Source: an uncultured Lachnospiraceae bacterium (GTDB lineage Bacteria > Bacillota > Clostridia > Lachnospirales > Lachnospiraceae). From it: 64,000 bases of DNA. Position numbers and translations under genes: made by a program. A model generated the notes under the pieces. That model had not been told where the DNA came from. It made no database searches and worked only from the letters and a program-made list of their open reading frames with translations. Shown here in pieces: positions 8,883-19,674 of the stretch (position 1 is its first letter; each line of letters opens with the position of its first letter). Location: the NCBI GenBank assembly GCA_934437985.1, contig CAKSBI010000001.1:1-64000 (forward strand), given 5' to 3'.

Positions 8883-9367
8883 CCAATTGCTTCGAGCCTG
8901 TCACATTTTGCTGCAACATCATCCCTCATGCCGGCTGAATATCCATTAAGCCTTTCAAGAAGGCCGCTGTCATTAATTGCAAGCATTTTAAGTGCGAGAA
9001 GCCCCGCATTCTTTGCTCCATTAATCGCTACTGTTGCAACAGGTATTCCTGATGGCATCTGGACAATTGAGTATAATGAATCAACACCGCTTAACGTTTT
9101 CGTATGGATAGGAACTCCAATCACAGGTAATGGGAATAATGCTGCGCACATACCCGGAAGGTGTGCGGCACCACCTGCCCCTGCAATAATCACAGACACG
9201 CCTCTGTCTTTTGCTCCCTTTGCATACTCAACGAAAATCTCCGGCATACGGTGTGCTGATATTATCTTCATCTCATACTCAATTCCAAAATCCTCAAGCA
9301 CCTTTGCCGCCTGGCTCATTATCTGAAGATCTGAGTCGCTTCCCATAACAATACTTACTTTTGCCAT
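8855..9367 (-). CDS. purE: 5-(carboxyamino)imidazole ribonucleotide mutase
   Basis: The 170-residue protein is full length for class I PurE. It begins [14 protein letters not shown] and has the conserved SAHRMPE motif and the [11 protein letters not shown] substrate loop. It converts N5-CAIR to CAIR in de novo purine synthesis. GGAG lies 8 bases before the ATG. It follows the HD-M29 gene by 32 bases on the same strand. No other purine gene is nearby, so it is separated from the usual pur operon. Its stop codon lies inside the end of the convergent carboxypeptidase gene. Confidence 0.96.
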   Translation of the reverse strand: MAKVSIVMGSDSDLQIMSQAAKVLEDFGIEYEMKIISAHRMPEIFVEYAKGAKDRGVSVIIAGAGGAAHLPGMCAALFPLPVIGVPIHTKTLSGVDSLYSIVQMPSGIPVATVAINGAKNAGLLALKMLAINDSGLLERLNGYSAGMRDDVAAKCDRLEAIGYKEYLSNM

Positions 9368-9399
9368 TGTTTTATCTCCTTTTAAATTATTTAATATAT

Positions 9400-12075
9400 C
9401 TAATCATTGTCAAGCACCTTATTAAGTTCTTCCGTTCCGGGCAGTACGAATCTGCCATTACTTATGATCAGGGTTTCTTTACCATCCTCTGATACTGCCG
9501 CAATCTTTCCAAGCTCATTATAAGGAATCGTGATATCCGTATGACACCCCCTGTAAGCAGCAGCCGGATTATCCCTGCGGTTTGCCAGTGTTATCTCATT
9601 ATCCCTTGCAATTACTTCCTTTCCATCAGGATTATATACCGGCATATCCTCACACATGCTAAAGCATGTGTCACCTATTGCAATATGCGGCCCTGTCTTT
9701 TCCGCAATAAGGATAGGCAACTTATCAGCAATATCAAACTTCTTTCCCATAACATATGCCTGCGTATTGGTACCAATAGCAAATTCCCCCATCGGAAGCA
9801 GCTTATGATGCTTTATAAGATTATCGTCAACATAATTACGGTTGTCAATTTCATTATCATAATTATCGCACGAAAAATCAGTAACAAGACCATCCCGGAA
9901 ATTAAGCATAAGATTTCTGTACTGCAGTCCGTTGATATACACCCTGTTAACATTAAGAACGCCATTGGTTCCCGTAAGCTTCGGGGATGTATATACTTCA
10001 CCAAGCGGAATGTTGCAGTCGGCAAGGCAGTTATGAAACCTTGTCTGGCTATCCCTGTCAGTTATCTCTGCCAGGCTGATCTCAAGCCTGGTATTATTAT
10101 CATCCATTCCCTCAATAAGAACATGGCCGCATTCATCAAGCGCCTGGATAATACTCTGCTGGATATCTGAATATATACCACTGTCAAGCGTATTAAGCTT
10201 TATTGTCTCACCAAATATCTCTTCGTATCTGTCACCGATAGATGGAAGTGGAAACGCAATAATTGTAAAGCTGTACTGATCATGTGGAATAAACTCATTG
10301 ATCAGATTAGAAGCCTCTATCCCGGCAGCAACTACAAGTTTCTCCTGGCTCTCATCAAGCTTACACGCATCTGCACATAATACAGGGTCAAACTTTTCCT
10401 CCCCAAAATACTCAATCACAGCCGGACCTGCATATACCTTTGCTTCCTCTGAATATTTTTCATACGCCTGTCTTAATGTACTGAGCTGTCTGTCTTTAAT
10501 TGCCTTATTATAGTATAAAGCATTGTCATATCTGTGGTCATACGCAAACTGTGGATTAGTATCAATACAGCCTGTGGATTCCATCTTATTGCCAAACCTT
10601 CCGGACCCATTCCTCATAAATACAGGCTCAAGTCCATTTTCCCTGAACAGACGTACAGCCTCCTTTACAATTCTGCCAAATCCGACAGCATACCTTACCT
10701 GCACTGTGCGCTTTGCAGACAAGTCAATACCGGCAAGCCTGAAGCTTTCTATATAACCGTTAACATATGTTGATGCGCATAAGTTAATCTCTTCTTCAGG
10801 AAGCGATGCCAGATATCTGAATGTACCCAGCTCATTATCTGATATATTCTCACCATACAGATAAAGGCTCCTCTCGTCTGACATGTCAGCATTATCAATT
10901 ATATATTTTATATAATCATTACCTTTTCCAAGTGAATCCCTGACCTTGAATTCATTACAGTCTTCCATATAATCATATATAAAATAATATATCGAAGACT
11001 TAACCATTCCTGTAATCTTATCTAATGGTTCACTTTCAAGTATGCCATATATTTCTAGATACAATTCAGCAAATACAGTTAATTCAAATAATCTTCCCTC
11101 AAAGCATAACGGTCCAAGCAGGCTGGCCTGTGAAGCCAGGTATGAAAGCAGCTGACCATTTTCCCTGCCAAGCTGTGATACGGCAAAAGCAGGATTTGCA
11201 TACGACTGTTCATAATAACCGGTGTCGTATCTGTAACGGTTTACAGCTTTATTAAGCTTATCCAGCTCCGCCTGCGGTATCTCTTTGTACCATTTGTAAA
11301 ATGGTGCGGCATAATTATAGTTATTATCCGTTACATAGCGGTAGCAGCCATAATACGTATTAAACATATCTGCAAGACCCAGAAAATAGCTTTTATATTC
11401 CTCCGGCATCTGCATGTTATCCTGATTAATGGTTCTTATACGTTCATACGCAAGCTCAAATCTTTCATAGTCTATGTTATCGTAATCATTCTTGATATTG
11501 TCTTTTTTTACATTTGGCATAATACTTCTTGTAAGTGTATAGTCCCAAAGTGCACCTGAACCATCCTTTGTATATCTGTTACGTCCAAGTATCTGTGAAA
11601 GGTTCACCTCATGCTCATTCCACGACTTTCCACCCGATGCGTCATTAAGCATAGCCGGCTGGATCTTGTCAAGCGAATTAGCAAACCTTGCTTCCGGTGT
11701 TTTTCGCTCCTCGAATTCATCCCAAAGCCCTCTTATATAATCTGCCTGGTCTTTTGGAAGAATATTAAATATCCTGTCGGCTGCCGCAAGCTCCCGTGCA
11801 CGCTTTGTCTCATTCCCTTTTTCATCATATGCATATGTGTCACCGGCATCAATCTCAATGATGTCGTGGATAAGTACCATTGCCATTGTCCTTAATACAT
11901 CTATGTCCTCTGATGAATGTTCGGAAAGCAACAGGGCCATCATTGCAAGATGCCACGAATGCTCAGTATCATTTTCTTTTCGTGTGCCGTCAGCAATATA
12001 AGTCTGTCTTGTAATGCTTTTAAGCTTATCTATCTCCAAGATAAATTCCATCTGCTGTTTCAGACGTTCATTCAT
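9400..12075 (-). CDS. HD-domain hydrolase fused to M29-type aminopeptidase
   Basis: This 891-residue protein appears to join two enzymes. Residues about 1-190 form an HD_3/YfbR-like phosphohydrolase with metal ligands His39 (in TEHSWH) and His70-Asp71 (in LIHDIIE) and a later NSLDKIQP. The C-terminal half, from about residue 430, resembles M29 aminopeptidases (AmpS/aminopeptidase II). It has [18 protein letters not shown] near 690, [10 protein letters not shown] near 760 and [12 protein letters not shown] near 795, which carry candidate metal ligands. A middle region (about 210-430) is helical and unassigned. HD_3 proteins usually hydrolyse 5'-nucleotides; M29 enzymes remove N-terminal residues using two metals. 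I use the ATG at 12075 with AGAGG upstream. The reading frame is continuous and shows no sign of a sequencing fusion. It precedes purE by 32 bases. Confidence 0.82.
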   Translation of the reverse strand: MNERLKQQMEFILEIDKLKSITRQTYIADGTRKENDTEHSWHLAMMALLLSEHSSEDIDVLRTMAMVLIHDIIEIDAGDTYAYDEKGNETKRARELAAADRIFNILPKDQADYIRGLWDEFEERKTPEARFANSLDKIQPAMLNDASGGKSWNEHEVNLSQILGRNRYTKDGSGALWDYTLTRSIMPNVKKDNIKNDYDNIDYERFELAYERIRTINQDNMQMPEEYKSYFLGLADMFNTYYGCYRYVTDNNYNYAAPFYKWYKEIPQAELDKLNKAVNRYRYDTGYYEQSYANPAFAVSQLGRENGQLLSYLASQASLLGPLCFEGRLFELTVFAELYLEIYGILESEPLDKITGMVKSSIYYFIYDYMEDCNEFKVRDSLGKGNDYIKYIIDNADMSDERSLYLYGENISDNELGTFRYLASLPEEEINLCASTYVNGYIESFRLAGIDLSAKRTVQVRYAVGFGRIVKEAVRLFRENGLEPVFMRNGSGRFGNKMESTGCIDTNPQFAYDHRYDNALYYNKAIKDRQLSTLRQAYEKYSEEAKVYAGPAVIEYFGEEKFDPVLCADACKLDESQEKLVVAAGIEASNLINEFIPHDQYSFTIIAFPLPSIGDRYEEIFGETIKLNTLDSGIYSDIQQSIIQALDECGHVLIEGMDDNNTRLEISLAEITDRDSQTRFHNCLADCNIPLGEVYTSPKLTGTNGVLNVNRVYINGLQYRNLMLNFRDGLVTDFSCDNYDNEIDNRNYVDDNLIKHHKLLPMGEFAIGTNTQAYVMGKKFDIADKLPILIAEKTGPHIAIGDTCFSMCEDMPVYNPDGKEVIARDNEITLANRRDNPAAAYRGCHTDITIPYNELGKIAAVSEDGKETLIISNGRFVLPGTEELNKVLDND

Positions 12076-12126
12076 TACTACACCTCTCAATTATCCACTC
12101 TGTCTGATAGAAATATATAATAAAAT

Positions 12127-12471
12127 GAGCAGCACTATAAGCCGAGTTCTGTCTTGGATGATCATCTATCTAAACCTGCTGTTACCAGCAGGCTCAAGCG
12201 ACCTACCCGAAAGCACGACGGGCCGCCGTATAGCTCTCTGTTCGGTCTTGCTTCGGATGGGGTTTACATGTGCCCATACTGTTACCAGTATGGCGGTGAG
12301 CTCTTACCTCGCCTTTCCACCCTTACCAGGTAAAACCTGGCGGTATATTTCTGTTGCACTGGCCTGGGAGTCACCTCCACCGGACGTTATCCGGCATCCT
12401 GCCCTGTGAAGCTCGGACTTTCCTCACCTGCGGTCTTTCGACACCTGCAGCCGCGATCACCTGTGCTGCTC
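12127..12471 (-). ncRNA. rnpB: RNase P RNA
   Basis: On the minus strand the roughly 345-base region starts gagcagcacaggtgatcg and ends with the complementary tagtgctgctc, closing the P1 helix. It contains the universal elements: GAGGAAAGTCCGAGC in the 5' part, GGGTGGAAAGGCGAGGTAAG in the middle and ACAGAACTCGGCTTATA near the 3' end. These are diagnostic of bacterial RNase P RNA, which processes the 5' ends of tRNA precursors. The ends were placed from P1 pairing, so they may be off by a few bases. Confidence 0.96.
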
Positions 12472-12497
12472 ATAATATTAACTTAATGTATATTATA

Positions 12498-12530
12498 ATG
12501 TTGGGGGCAAAAGCCCCAATCTGTACTGCC
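12498..12530. repeat. Partial copy of the palindromic element found at 23.4 kb; hairpin
   Basis: These 33 bases match the left end of the element at 23351-23498 base for base over most positions, including the hairpin ttgggggcaaaagccccaa (12501-12519) and the trailing actgcc. The AT-rich bases before it (tattata) are also shared. The rest of the element is absent. It lies 20 bases after the nucleoside kinase stop codon and may serve as a terminator, although no T-run follows on the minus strand. Confidence 0.6.
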
Positions 12531-12549
12531 CGGCGCATAACCACCCGGC

Positions 12550-14214
12550 TTATACCGGCAGAATACTTCCGCCGATAAATTCCCTGAGGATTGAATTATG
12601 ATTGATATCCTCACTGCTTACGCCAAGGAAGTAATCCAGGAACTTAAGCAGTCTCTTTGCTTCAACATATTCCTTTGAATCCCTGTCAACCTTAAATAAT
12701 AGCGGCTCTGCATACTGCTTAAGGATTGCAAGCTCATATATGAGGGCAGAATTAAACATTGCATCTGCATCCTCCTGATATGGGAAAATGTATCTGTTCT
12801 CACCATTTCTTACAGACGGCCACATTGATATTGTCTTAGCAGCATCACTGCCACGTGTTCTTGCATCCCTTACAATTCTTCTAAGCAGCCTTCCATCAGT
12901 TGTAGGTATCCTGTTGTGTTCATCTATATTAAGCTGTGTCAATGCACTGATATATATCTTAAACTTGCTTTCTCTTGGCAGGGAATAAGTTAACTTATCA
13001 TTAAGTCCATGAATTCCCTCAATAACAAGAATGTCATCAGGGCCAAGCTGCTTATATTTGCCCTTGTACTCCCTCTCACCGGTAATAAAGTTATACGCAG
13101 GCAGCTCCACACGCTCCCCACGGAGAAGCGCTGTCATATCCTTATTAAACTGCTCAACATCAAGTGCCTCAAGACATTCGTAATTATAACTTCCATCCTC
13201 ATTAAGCGGAGTATTAGTCCTGTTAACAAAATAATCATCAACCGGAATCGGATGCGGTGTAAGTCCAAGTGTTGATAATTGTATTGAAAGCCTGTGTGAA
13301 AAGGTTGTCTTACCTGATGAAGACGGTCCTGCAATAAGAACAATCTTCTTATTACTGTCAGCAGCTATATGCGCAGCAATATCACCGATCTTTTTCTCAT
13401 GAAGTGCTTCCTGTATCATTATTATGTCATTTATCCTGCCATCTGCAATTGCATCATTAAGCGCCCCGACAGTATCTATCTTCATTGCACGGCTCCAGTC
13501 ATTGGATTCCTTTAATATAGTATAGAACTTAGGACTGTCATTGAACGGCTTCAGGTTCTCAGGCTCCTCCATCTCAGGTACTGTAAGCACGAAGCCGTCT
13601 TTATATGTGTCAAGTGAAAAATACTTCAATATACCTGTTGACAGCGGCATAGAACCATAAAAATAATCAATATATCCATCAAGATTATAAATATTAACCT
13701 TTGATGCCCTTCTGTATCTGAAAAGCTTTTCTTTATCCTTCATTCCAAGTGAAGAGAATAATTCAACCGCGTAATCAGTATCAATATTTTTCTTGGAAAA
13801 TTCTATGTCCCTTTCAACGTACTCCTTCATCCTGTCTTCAACAACAGGAAGGAGCTTTCTTATGTCAATATCTTCCTTACCCTCTATCTCACAGTAATAG
13901 CCACGGCCGATGGAAGCCTCAACCCTTACTTTATCAATCACATCTGCGCCAATAACCTCGTATAATGCTTTTAAAAGCATCATTACGGTTCCACGCACAT
14001 ATACCTTATGGCCAACTACAGTATCTGTCGTAATAAATTCAAGGCTGTCAGCATATCCAAGAACCTTATTAAGCTCACTTACTTTTCCATTTCTATATAC
14101 TGCAATAATATCATGTTCGTATCTGTCAGCATACTTTTTTGCAATCTCTGCAATCTTAATTGTCGAATCAAAGCATACGATCTCATCTCCGATTTTTACA
14201 TCTGCATTACCCAT
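12550..14214 (-). CDS. Nucleoside (uridine-type) kinase with TGS and ThrRS-like N-terminal domains
   Basis: The 554-residue protein has an N-terminal TGS-like segment and a threonyl-tRNA-synthetase second-additional-domain-like region (about residues 50-200). A C-terminal phosphoribulokinase/uridine kinase domain follows, with Walker A GPSSSGKTTF near residue 298 and the DDYF motif after it. This architecture is the common Firmicutes nucleoside kinase related to Udk, expected to phosphorylate uridine or cytidine in the cytoplasm. The substrate is not proven. I use the ATG at 14214 with a GGGGG ribosome site. It follows trmK by 16 bases and ends the dgt-dnaG-rpoD-trmK run. A hairpin that is a partial repeat element lies after its stop codon. 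Confidence 0.88.
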   Translation of the reverse strand: MGNADVKIGDEIVCFDSTIKIAEIAKKYADRYEHDIIAVYRNGKVSELNKVLGYADSLEFITTDTVVGHKVYVRGTVMMLLKALYEVIGADVIDKVRVEASIGRGYYCEIEGKEDIDIRKLLPVVEDRMKEYVERDIEFSKKNIDTDYAVELFSSLGMKDKEKLFRYRRASKVNIYNLDGYIDYFYGSMPLSTGILKYFSLDTYKDGFVLTVPEMEEPENLKPFNDSPKFYTILKESNDWSRAMKIDTVGALNDAIADGRINDIIMIQEALHEKKIGDIAAHIAADSNKKIVLIAGPSSSGKTTFSHRLSIQLSTLGLTPHPIPVDDYFVNRTNTPLNEDGSYNYECLEALDVEQFNKDMTALLRGERVELPAYNFITGEREYKGKYKQLGPDDILVIEGIHGLNDKLTYSLPRESKFKIYISALTQLNIDEHNRIPTTDGRLLRRIVRDARTRGSDAAKTISMWPSVRNGENRYIFPYQEDADAMFNSALIYELAILKQYAEPLLFKVDRDSKEYVEAKRLLKFLDYFLGVSSEDINHNSILREFIGGSILPV

Positions 14215-14230
14215 AATAATACCCCCTCTT

Positions 14231-14950
14231 TTATATGTCGTACATTCCAAGTATAATCTCAATATCTGAAATATCTTTTTTAAGACTACCGGCCGTCTCC
14301 GATAACCTTACATTACTGTCAGCATGTGACCGGATATCAGCAATGATCTTCTTCTTTTTATCAAGCTCTGTCCTTAAATATTCATACAGGACACTGTCCT
14401 TCTTTTCTATTAATACTTTTCCATATCTGTACTCATATTCCCTGTATCCATGCGGACAGCCGGGCTGTGCACATATAACTGTATAGTATTTTCCCCCATC
14501 TGTTAACATTTTCTCATCATATATGTTATATCCGGAATTAACCAGATACTTCCTTACCTTATGTATATCTGACTGCGGTGAAAGAACGAGCTGCCCTATA
14601 TTATTTTCCACATCAGGCTTATTCTTTAATTCCTTTAATATATCAATAATAAGCCTGCCGCCCATACCGCTGGCCAGTATAACCCGGACCCCGTCAGATC
14701 CTGCAAGATGCTTAATACCATCCGATACTGCCAGTGTTATATCCTGTCCTTCCGTCAGGCCATATCTTTTAATATTTTCCGCTGCCTGCTTTAATGGAGC
14801 TTCATTAATATCACTTGCTATCACATAATCTGCAATATTATTTTTCAAAAGATATATTGATGTCAGGCCATGGTCACAGCCAACATCAGCTACTACCGTT
14901 CCCCTGTGGACACATTCCGCAATAGCTTTTAATCTTTCTGATATCTGCAT
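14231..14950 (-). CDS. trmK: tRNA (adenine22-N1)-methyltransferase TrmK
   Basis: The 239-residue protein is a class I SAM-dependent methyltransferase. Motif I is ADVGCDHG at residues 21-28, then ASDINEAPL and ASGMGG, all typical of the TrmK/YqfN family. A C-terminal coiled-coil region (about 175-215) is also a family feature. TrmK methylates N1 of adenine 22 in tRNA. The position directly after rpoD is conserved in Firmicutes and supports the call. It starts 18 bases after the rpoD stop codon and is probably co-transcribed. Confidence 0.93.
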   Translation of the reverse strand: MQISERLKAIAECVHRGTVVADVGCDHGLTSIYLLKNNIADYVIASDINEAPLKQAAENIKRYGLTEGQDITLAVSDGIKHLAGSDGVRVILASGMGGRLIIDILKELKNKPDVENNIGQLVLSPQSDIHKVRKYLVNSGYNIYDEKMLTDGGKYYTVICAQPGCPHGYREYEYRYGKVLIEKKDSVLYEYLRTELDKKKKIIADIRSHADSNVRLSETAGSLKKDISDIEIILGMYDI

Positions 14951-14968
14951 TATACAATATACTCCCTG

Positions 14969-16084
14969 CTAATCAAGATAATCCTTAAGCTTTCTGCTTC
15001 TGCTTGGATGTCTGAGTTTTCTTAAGGCCTTAGCCTCAATCTGTCTGATCCTCTCACGGGTAACCTCAAACACCCCTCCAACTTCCTCAAGGGTACGTGC
15101 CTTGCCATCATCAAGCCCAAACCTGAGCCGTAATACCTTCTGCTCCCTTTCAGTAAGTGTACCAAGAACCTCGGCAAGCTGTTCCTTCAAAAGTGTAAAT
15201 GCAGCTGCATCGGCCGGTACAGGTACATTGTCATCCTGTATAAAATCACCAAGATGTGAATCCTCTTCTTCACCGATAGGGGTTTCAAGTGATACAGGCT
15301 CCTGCGATATCTTCTGTATCTCCCTTACTCTCTCAACAGGAAGTCCCATCTCTTCTGCAATCTCTTCAGGATATGGTTCACGGCCAAGCTCCTGAAGGAG
15401 CTGACGCTGTACACGGATCAGCTTATTGATAGTCTCAACCATATGGACAGGTATACGTATTGTACGTGCCTGGTCAGCAATAGCCCTCGTAATCGCCTGA
15501 CGTATCCACCATGTGGCATAAGTCGAGAACTTATATCCTTTTTTATAATCAAACTTCTCAACAGCTTTTATAAGTCCGAGGTTGCCCTCCTGGATAAGGT
15601 CAAGGAACAGCATTCCACGGCCGACATATCTTTTTGCAATACTTACAACAAGACGCAGGTTTGCTTCTGCAAGACGCTTCTTAGCCTCCTCGTCACCCTC
15701 CTCCATTCTTTTTGCAAGCTCAACCTCTTCCTCCGCGCTAAGCAGAGGCACCTTACCAATCTCCTTAAGGTACATTCTGACAGGATCTTCAATGCTTACA
15801 CCATCAGGAACAGACAGATCAATATTCTCAAGATCCTCTTCTTCCTCTTCATTTTCCATTTCAAGAATAATGTCATCATCAACGTCCGTATCGCCTGTTG
15901 TCTTCAAAATATCCACTCCATTTTTTTCCAGATATTCACATATGACACCCATTTTATCAGGAGTCAGATCCATATCCTTAAAATGAGCCTCAATCTCCTC
16001 CTGCACAAGAACATTCTTTTCCTTCTTGGCAATCTCCAGCAGCTCCGCGATTTTTTCGTTAAATTTTGTCATGTTCTCATCCAT
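14969..16084 (-). CDS. rpoD: RNA polymerase primary sigma factor
   Basis: The 371-residue protein has every region of a primary sigma factor. Region 1.1 is at about 5-75. Region 1.2 holds [17 protein letters not shown]. Region 2 holds [21 protein letters not shown], then [16 protein letters not shown] and [11 protein letters not shown]. Regions 3 and 4 follow, ending in the [21 protein letters not shown] helix-turn-helix. Length matches Bacillus SigA. It directs RNA polymerase to TTGACA/TATAAT promoters like several seen in this window. The ATG at 16084 has AGGAGG upstream; the longer frame would run into dnaG without a ribosome site. An acidic cluster ([13 protein letters not shown]) lies before region 1.2. 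Confidence 0.98.
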   Translation of the reverse strand: MDENMTKFNEKIAELLEIAKKEKNVLVQEEIEAHFKDMDLTPDKMGVICEYLEKNGVDILKTTGDTDVDDDIILEMENEEEEEDLENIDLSVPDGVSIEDPVRMYLKEIGKVPLLSAEEEVELAKRMEEGDEEAKKRLAEANLRLVVSIAKRYVGRGMLFLDLIQEGNLGLIKAVEKFDYKKGYKFSTYATWWIRQAITRAIADQARTIRIPVHMVETINKLIRVQRQLLQELGREPYPEEIAEEMGLPVERVREIQKISQEPVSLETPIGEEEDSHLGDFIQDDNVPVPADAAAFTLLKEQLAEVLGTLTEREQKVLRLRFGLDDGKARTLEEVGGVFEVTRERIRQIEAKALRKLRHPSRSRKLKDYLD

Positions 16085-16121
16085 GTAACATGTCCTCCTG
16101 TCTTTTAATAAGTTAACCAAC

Positions 16122-17879
16122 CTACAGAGAAATATGCATTTTTTGCAAATCAACCCTCATTGCTATAGCCTTTTGAAGCTCTTCAGGCCTTTTTGCACTC
16201 CTGGTAATATGGTCGATACTCTGTTGTCTTATGCGCTTTACTATTTCATTGATAACTCTCTCTCTCTCAAGCCTGTCAAATTCATCTACCGGCATTCCAT
16301 TACTAAAAATTGCTGCAACCTTCTGCTGTTCCTGTGCTTCCTCAAAATGGTTAAGTATTCTCGCCGCTACTACTGTATGGTCCTGCTCATATTGCCCGAA
16401 CACCATTGCCGCAATCGTACTGTATGGCTCTTCGGTAAAATCCTCTTTGCCTATATAAGGCTTTATCTTATCTATAATTCCGGGTTCATTAGCAATCCAG
16501 GTTAATAATATCTCCTGTGCCTGTGTATTGCCATCTTCCTTTACTGCCTTTTTCCTCTCCCGGGATACAACTGTCTTAACAGGCATCCCCGCATACTCGG
16601 CACTGAGCTTTATTACCAGATTCCTAAGATCCTCGGTTCTTACAGAATACCTTACTGCCACTGACTCGATATAATTCCCACGCTCAAGCTCGTCCTCAAA
16701 GGCAAGAAGCTTTTTTGCTGCTTCATTATAAAACTGTGTCTTCTGCTCCGGGTCACTGAAATCATACTGCGACTCCAGTACATCAAGTTCAAAATCAAAG
16801 CTTGAACGTGCATTGTCTATCCTCTTCTGATATTCTTCCACACCAAGTTTTTTTATAAACTCATCCGGATCCTTGTATGGTTTCATATTAAGAACCCTGA
16901 CTGATATCCCTGCCCCTTTTAAGATCGGAATAGCACGTAATGCCGCCTTTATACCTGCACTGTCACTGTCATAAGTAATTACCACCTTCTGCCTGACACG
17001 CTTCATGCAGTTTGCCTGCAGCCCTGTAAAAGCGGTTCCAAGTGAAGCACACGCATTATCAAACCCTGCCTGGTGAAGTGCGATAACATCCATATAACCT
17101 TCACACAGCAGAAAATAATTCTGACTTGAATGCTTCGCATAATTAAATCCATACAGATTGCGGCTTTTATCAAACAGCAGTGTTTCCGGTGAGTTAAGAT
17201 ACTTTGGTTCACCATCACCCATGACACGTCCGCCAAATGCAATAACATTATTACCGGCGTCCATAATTGGAAACATTACCCTGTTCCAGAACTTATCGTA
17301 TGCACCACGTTTTTCATCAAATGTTATAAGACCTGAATCCTTTAATTCATTATCATTATATCCCTGATTCTTAAGAAATCTGTATAACCCGCCTCTTCCG
17401 GTGAATCCAAGTGCAAACTTTTTCATTGTATCATCAGTTAACTGTCTGCTTTTAAAATATTCATACCCTCTGCTTCCCTGTTCTGATCTCAGCATCGAAT
17501 AATAATACTTTGCAGCATCGGCGTGTATATCCAGTAATCTCCTTCGTCTGTCAGAACGCCTTTTATCCTCTTCAGAGGCTGTATGCTCCGGCAGGCTTAT
17601 GCCTGCACGTTCAGCAAGCTGCTTTACTGCCTCCGGAAATGTTATACTTTCATACTCCATCAGGAATGTAAACACATTACCTGCAGCACCGCAGCCAAAG
17701 CACTTGTACATCTGCTTACTGCCGCTTACCGAAAATGAGCCTGTCTTTTCACTGTGAAATGGACAAAGTCCTACATAATTGGCACCTCTTTTTTTTATGC
17801 TTACATATGAGGATATCAGATCAACGATATCATTCCTGTTTCTGACCTCTTCAATTAATTCCTCAGGATAGTACAACAT
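16122..17879 (-). CDS. dnaG: DNA primase
   Basis: The 585-residue protein has the N-terminal CHC2 zinc finger (Cys39, His42, Cys60, Cys63), the RNA-polymerase-like catalytic core and the Toprim motif [15 protein letters not shown] with [13 protein letters not shown] metal ligands (here [10 protein letters not shown]). A helicase-binding C-terminal domain follows. It makes RNA primers for DNA replication at the fork with the replicative helicase. The order dgt-dnaG-rpoD is the conserved macromolecular synthesis arrangement. It starts 10 bases after dgt ends and stops 37 bases before rpoD. Confidence 0.98.
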   Translation of the reverse strand: MLYYPEELIEEVRNRNDIVDLISSYVSIKKRGANYVGLCPFHSEKTGSFSVSGSKQMYKCFGCGAAGNVFTFLMEYESITFPEAVKQLAERAGISLPEHTASEEDKRRSDRRRRLLDIHADAAKYYYSMLRSEQGSRGYEYFKSRQLTDDTMKKFALGFTGRGGLYRFLKNQGYNDNELKDSGLITFDEKRGAYDKFWNRVMFPIMDAGNNVIAFGGRVMGDGEPKYLNSPETLLFDKSRNLYGFNYAKHSSQNYFLLCEGYMDVIALHQAGFDNACASLGTAFTGLQANCMKRVRQKVVITYDSDSAGIKAALRAIPILKGAGISVRVLNMKPYKDPDEFIKKLGVEEYQKRIDNARSSFDFELDVLESQYDFSDPEQKTQFYNEAAKKLLAFEDELERGNYIESVAVRYSVRTEDLRNLVIKLSAEYAGMPVKTVVSRERKKAVKEDGNTQAQEILLTWIANEPGIIDKIKPYIGKEDFTEEPYSTIAAMVFGQYEQDHTVVAARILNHFEEAQEQQKVAAIFSNGMPVDEFDRLERERVINEIVKRIRQQSIDHITRSAKRPEELQKAIAMRVDLQKMHISL

Positions 17880-17889
17880 TACACCCCCA

Positions 17890-18897
17890 TCACATTATAT
17901 TCCATGTCTTAGGAATTGTAAGTTCTTTGTATATATTAGTTGCATACTGGTCTGTCATGCAGGCTATATAATCACATACTGCCCTTTCTGTGGTTGTGCC
18001 ATTTTCAATCAGCACTTTAAATTCTTCCGGCATCTCATCAACATGATCCATGTAGTATTCAAACAGTTGTTCGACAACATGCATTGCTTTTTTCTCTTCG
18101 CCTTTTGCCACAGGATTGGTATATACCTCCTCAAACATAAATCTTCTAAGGCCAAGAAATGCTTCCTCAACATCATGCGACATACATATATCATTTTTCC
18201 CTTCACTGTTCAGGATAATATCATGTATTATCGTATTCAGCCTTTGCTTCAGGGAGCTTCCAAGCACATCTGTGTAGCATCCCGGTATGGCATCAGGTGT
18301 AAGTATATGTGCACGGATTGCATCATCTATATCTGAATTAATATAGGCAATTTTATCAGACAGCCTTACAATCTTACCCTCTAATGTAGATGGATTACCT
18401 GCCGTCTGGTGATTAAGTATTCCATCCCTTACTTCATATGTAAGATTCATTCCCCTGCCATCCTTTTCAAGAACATCCACAAGCCTTACACCCTGTTCAT
18501 TATGCGTAAATCCATCCGGGCACAGCTTATTAAGTGCACGTTCCCCACAATGTCCATATGGGGTATGCCCAAGATCATGTCCAAGTGCTATTGCCTCCGT
18601 AAGCTCCTCATTAAGCCTCAGCGCCTTTGCAATAGTCCTTGCATTCTGTGATACCTCAAGCGTATGTGTAAGCCTTGTCCTGTAATGGTCTCCCTGTGGG
18701 GCAAGAAACACCTGTGTCTTCATCTTAAGTCTTCTGAATGACTTTGAATGAATTATCCTGTCACGGTCCCTCTGATATACCGGCCTTATGTCACAGGGTT
18801 CTTCTTCCCTTGCCCTTCCTCGTGACATATCACTGAATGCGGCATAAGGACTTAATAACTCATGTTCTCTTTCTTCAAACATCTGTCTTATATTCAT
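17890..18897 (-). CDS. dgt: Deoxyguanosinetriphosphate triphosphohydrolase-like protein
   Basis: The 335-residue protein is an HD-domain dNTPase with the family motifs RDRDRIIHSKSFRRLKMKTQVF, TRLTHTLEVSQ and the HD metal site ALGHDLGHTPYGHCGE. It hydrolyses dNTPs to the nucleoside and triphosphate, and so helps to control dNTP pools. The length fits the short Dgt-like type common in Gram-positives. The ATG at 18897 has GGAGG five bases upstream. It leads the dnaG-rpoD operon; a TATAAT about 40 bases upstream may be the -10 of its promoter, but the -35 is not clear. Confidence 0.94.
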   Translation of the reverse strand: MNIRQMFEEREHELLSPYAAFSDMSRGRAREEEPCDIRPVYQRDRDRIIHSKSFRRLKMKTQVFLAPQGDHYRTRLTHTLEVSQNARTIAKALRLNEELTEAIALGHDLGHTPYGHCGERALNKLCPDGFTHNEQGVRLVDVLEKDGRGMNLTYEVRDGILNHQTAGNPSTLEGKIVRLSDKIAYINSDIDDAIRAHILTPDAIPGCYTDVLGSSLKQRLNTIIHDIILNSEGKNDICMSHDVEEAFLGLRRFMFEEVYTNPVAKGEEKKAMHVVEQLFEYYMDHVDEMPEEFKVLIENGTTTERAVCDYIACMTDQYATNIYKELTIPKTWNIM

Positions 18898-18954
18898 ATT
18901 GCCCTCCCTCTTTAGGAACAACACAAATTTTCACCCATATTATAAAGATACAAC

Positions 18955-18978
18955 AAAAAAAAGGTATATCCTTTTTTT
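18955..18978 (-). terminator. Terminator-like A/T-rich hairpin between queH and dgt
   Basis: A 9-bp stem of A7GG/CCT7 with a 5-base loop ends in a run of T on either strand. It lies 38 bases after the queH stop codon and is likely to end that transcript, possibly with dgt transcription starting just beyond it. Confidence 0.6.
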
Positions 18979-19016
18979 AATTAATAATTTTTAACTATTT
19001 TTTTATATTATTATTC

Positions 19017-19622
19017 TTATAATTGCTGGTTCTTAGAGAATATACACCCACAGTAATTCTGTCTGTACAGGCCATATTCGCCTGAAAGCTCAATACTTCT
19101 CTTATATCCTTCCTTTTTCTTAAAATCAGAAGGCAGCCAGCTGACTCCTGTTTCCTTTTCAAGTCTGTATCCGATTTCATTAATTGCCGCAGCATCCTTA
19201 AGAGGGCTTATAGACAATGTTGTGCAAAAATAATCACTGTTAAGCTTTTTTGCAAGCAATGCCGTCTTTCTGAGCCTCAGTCCATAACATTTCATACAGC
19301 GTTCTCCACGCTCAGGACATTTTTCAAGTCCTCTTGCAGCCTGATAGAATTCATCAGGATTATAATCCCCTTCAATAATCCTTACCTCATTTTCAAACGT
19401 ATATTCTGATACGAATCTTTTAAGCTCCTCCTTCCGCATCCTGTATTCATCTGATTCAGATATGTTCGGATTATAAAAATAGACTGTTACATCAAAATAC
19501 TGCGTAAGATATTCAAGACAATAACTGCTGCATGGAGCACAGCATGCATGCAGCAGCAAGGCAGGTCTGTTATTCAAATCAGCTATAAGCTTATCTAGCT
19601 CTTTCTGATAATTGATTGCCAT
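19017..19622 (-). CDS. queH: Epoxyqueuosine reductase QueH
   Basis: The 201-residue protein carries the cysteine signature of QueH (formerly DUF208): HACCAPCSSYC at about residues 25-35, RCMKCYGLRLRKTA near 95 and YCGCIFS near the C-terminus. These cysteines bind iron-sulfur and iron centres. The enzyme performs the last step of queuosine synthesis in tRNA, reducing epoxyqueuosine. It replaces the unrelated QueG. No other queuosine gene is in the window, so precursor salvage or distant genes are expected. The ribosome site (GGTG) is weak. Confidence 0.94.
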   Translation of the reverse strand: MAINYQKELDKLIADLNNRPALLLHACCAPCSSYCLEYLTQYFDVTVYFYNPNISESDEYRMRKEELKRFVSEYTFENEVRIIEGDYNPDEFYQAARGLEKCPERGERCMKCYGLRLRKTALLAKKLNSDYFCTTLSISPLKDAAAINEIGYRLEKETGVSWLPSDFKKKEGYKRSIELSGEYGLYRQNYCGCIFSKNQQL

Positions 19623-19674
19623 ATTTATACATTCACCATCTTAAAAAATATATGCCGGTCCATGCATTGCCATA

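Noticed and set aside
12550..14214. Threonyl-tRNA synthetase fragment
   Set aside because: The N-terminal similarity to ThrRS is a normal part of this nucleoside kinase family; the synthetase catalytic core is absent.
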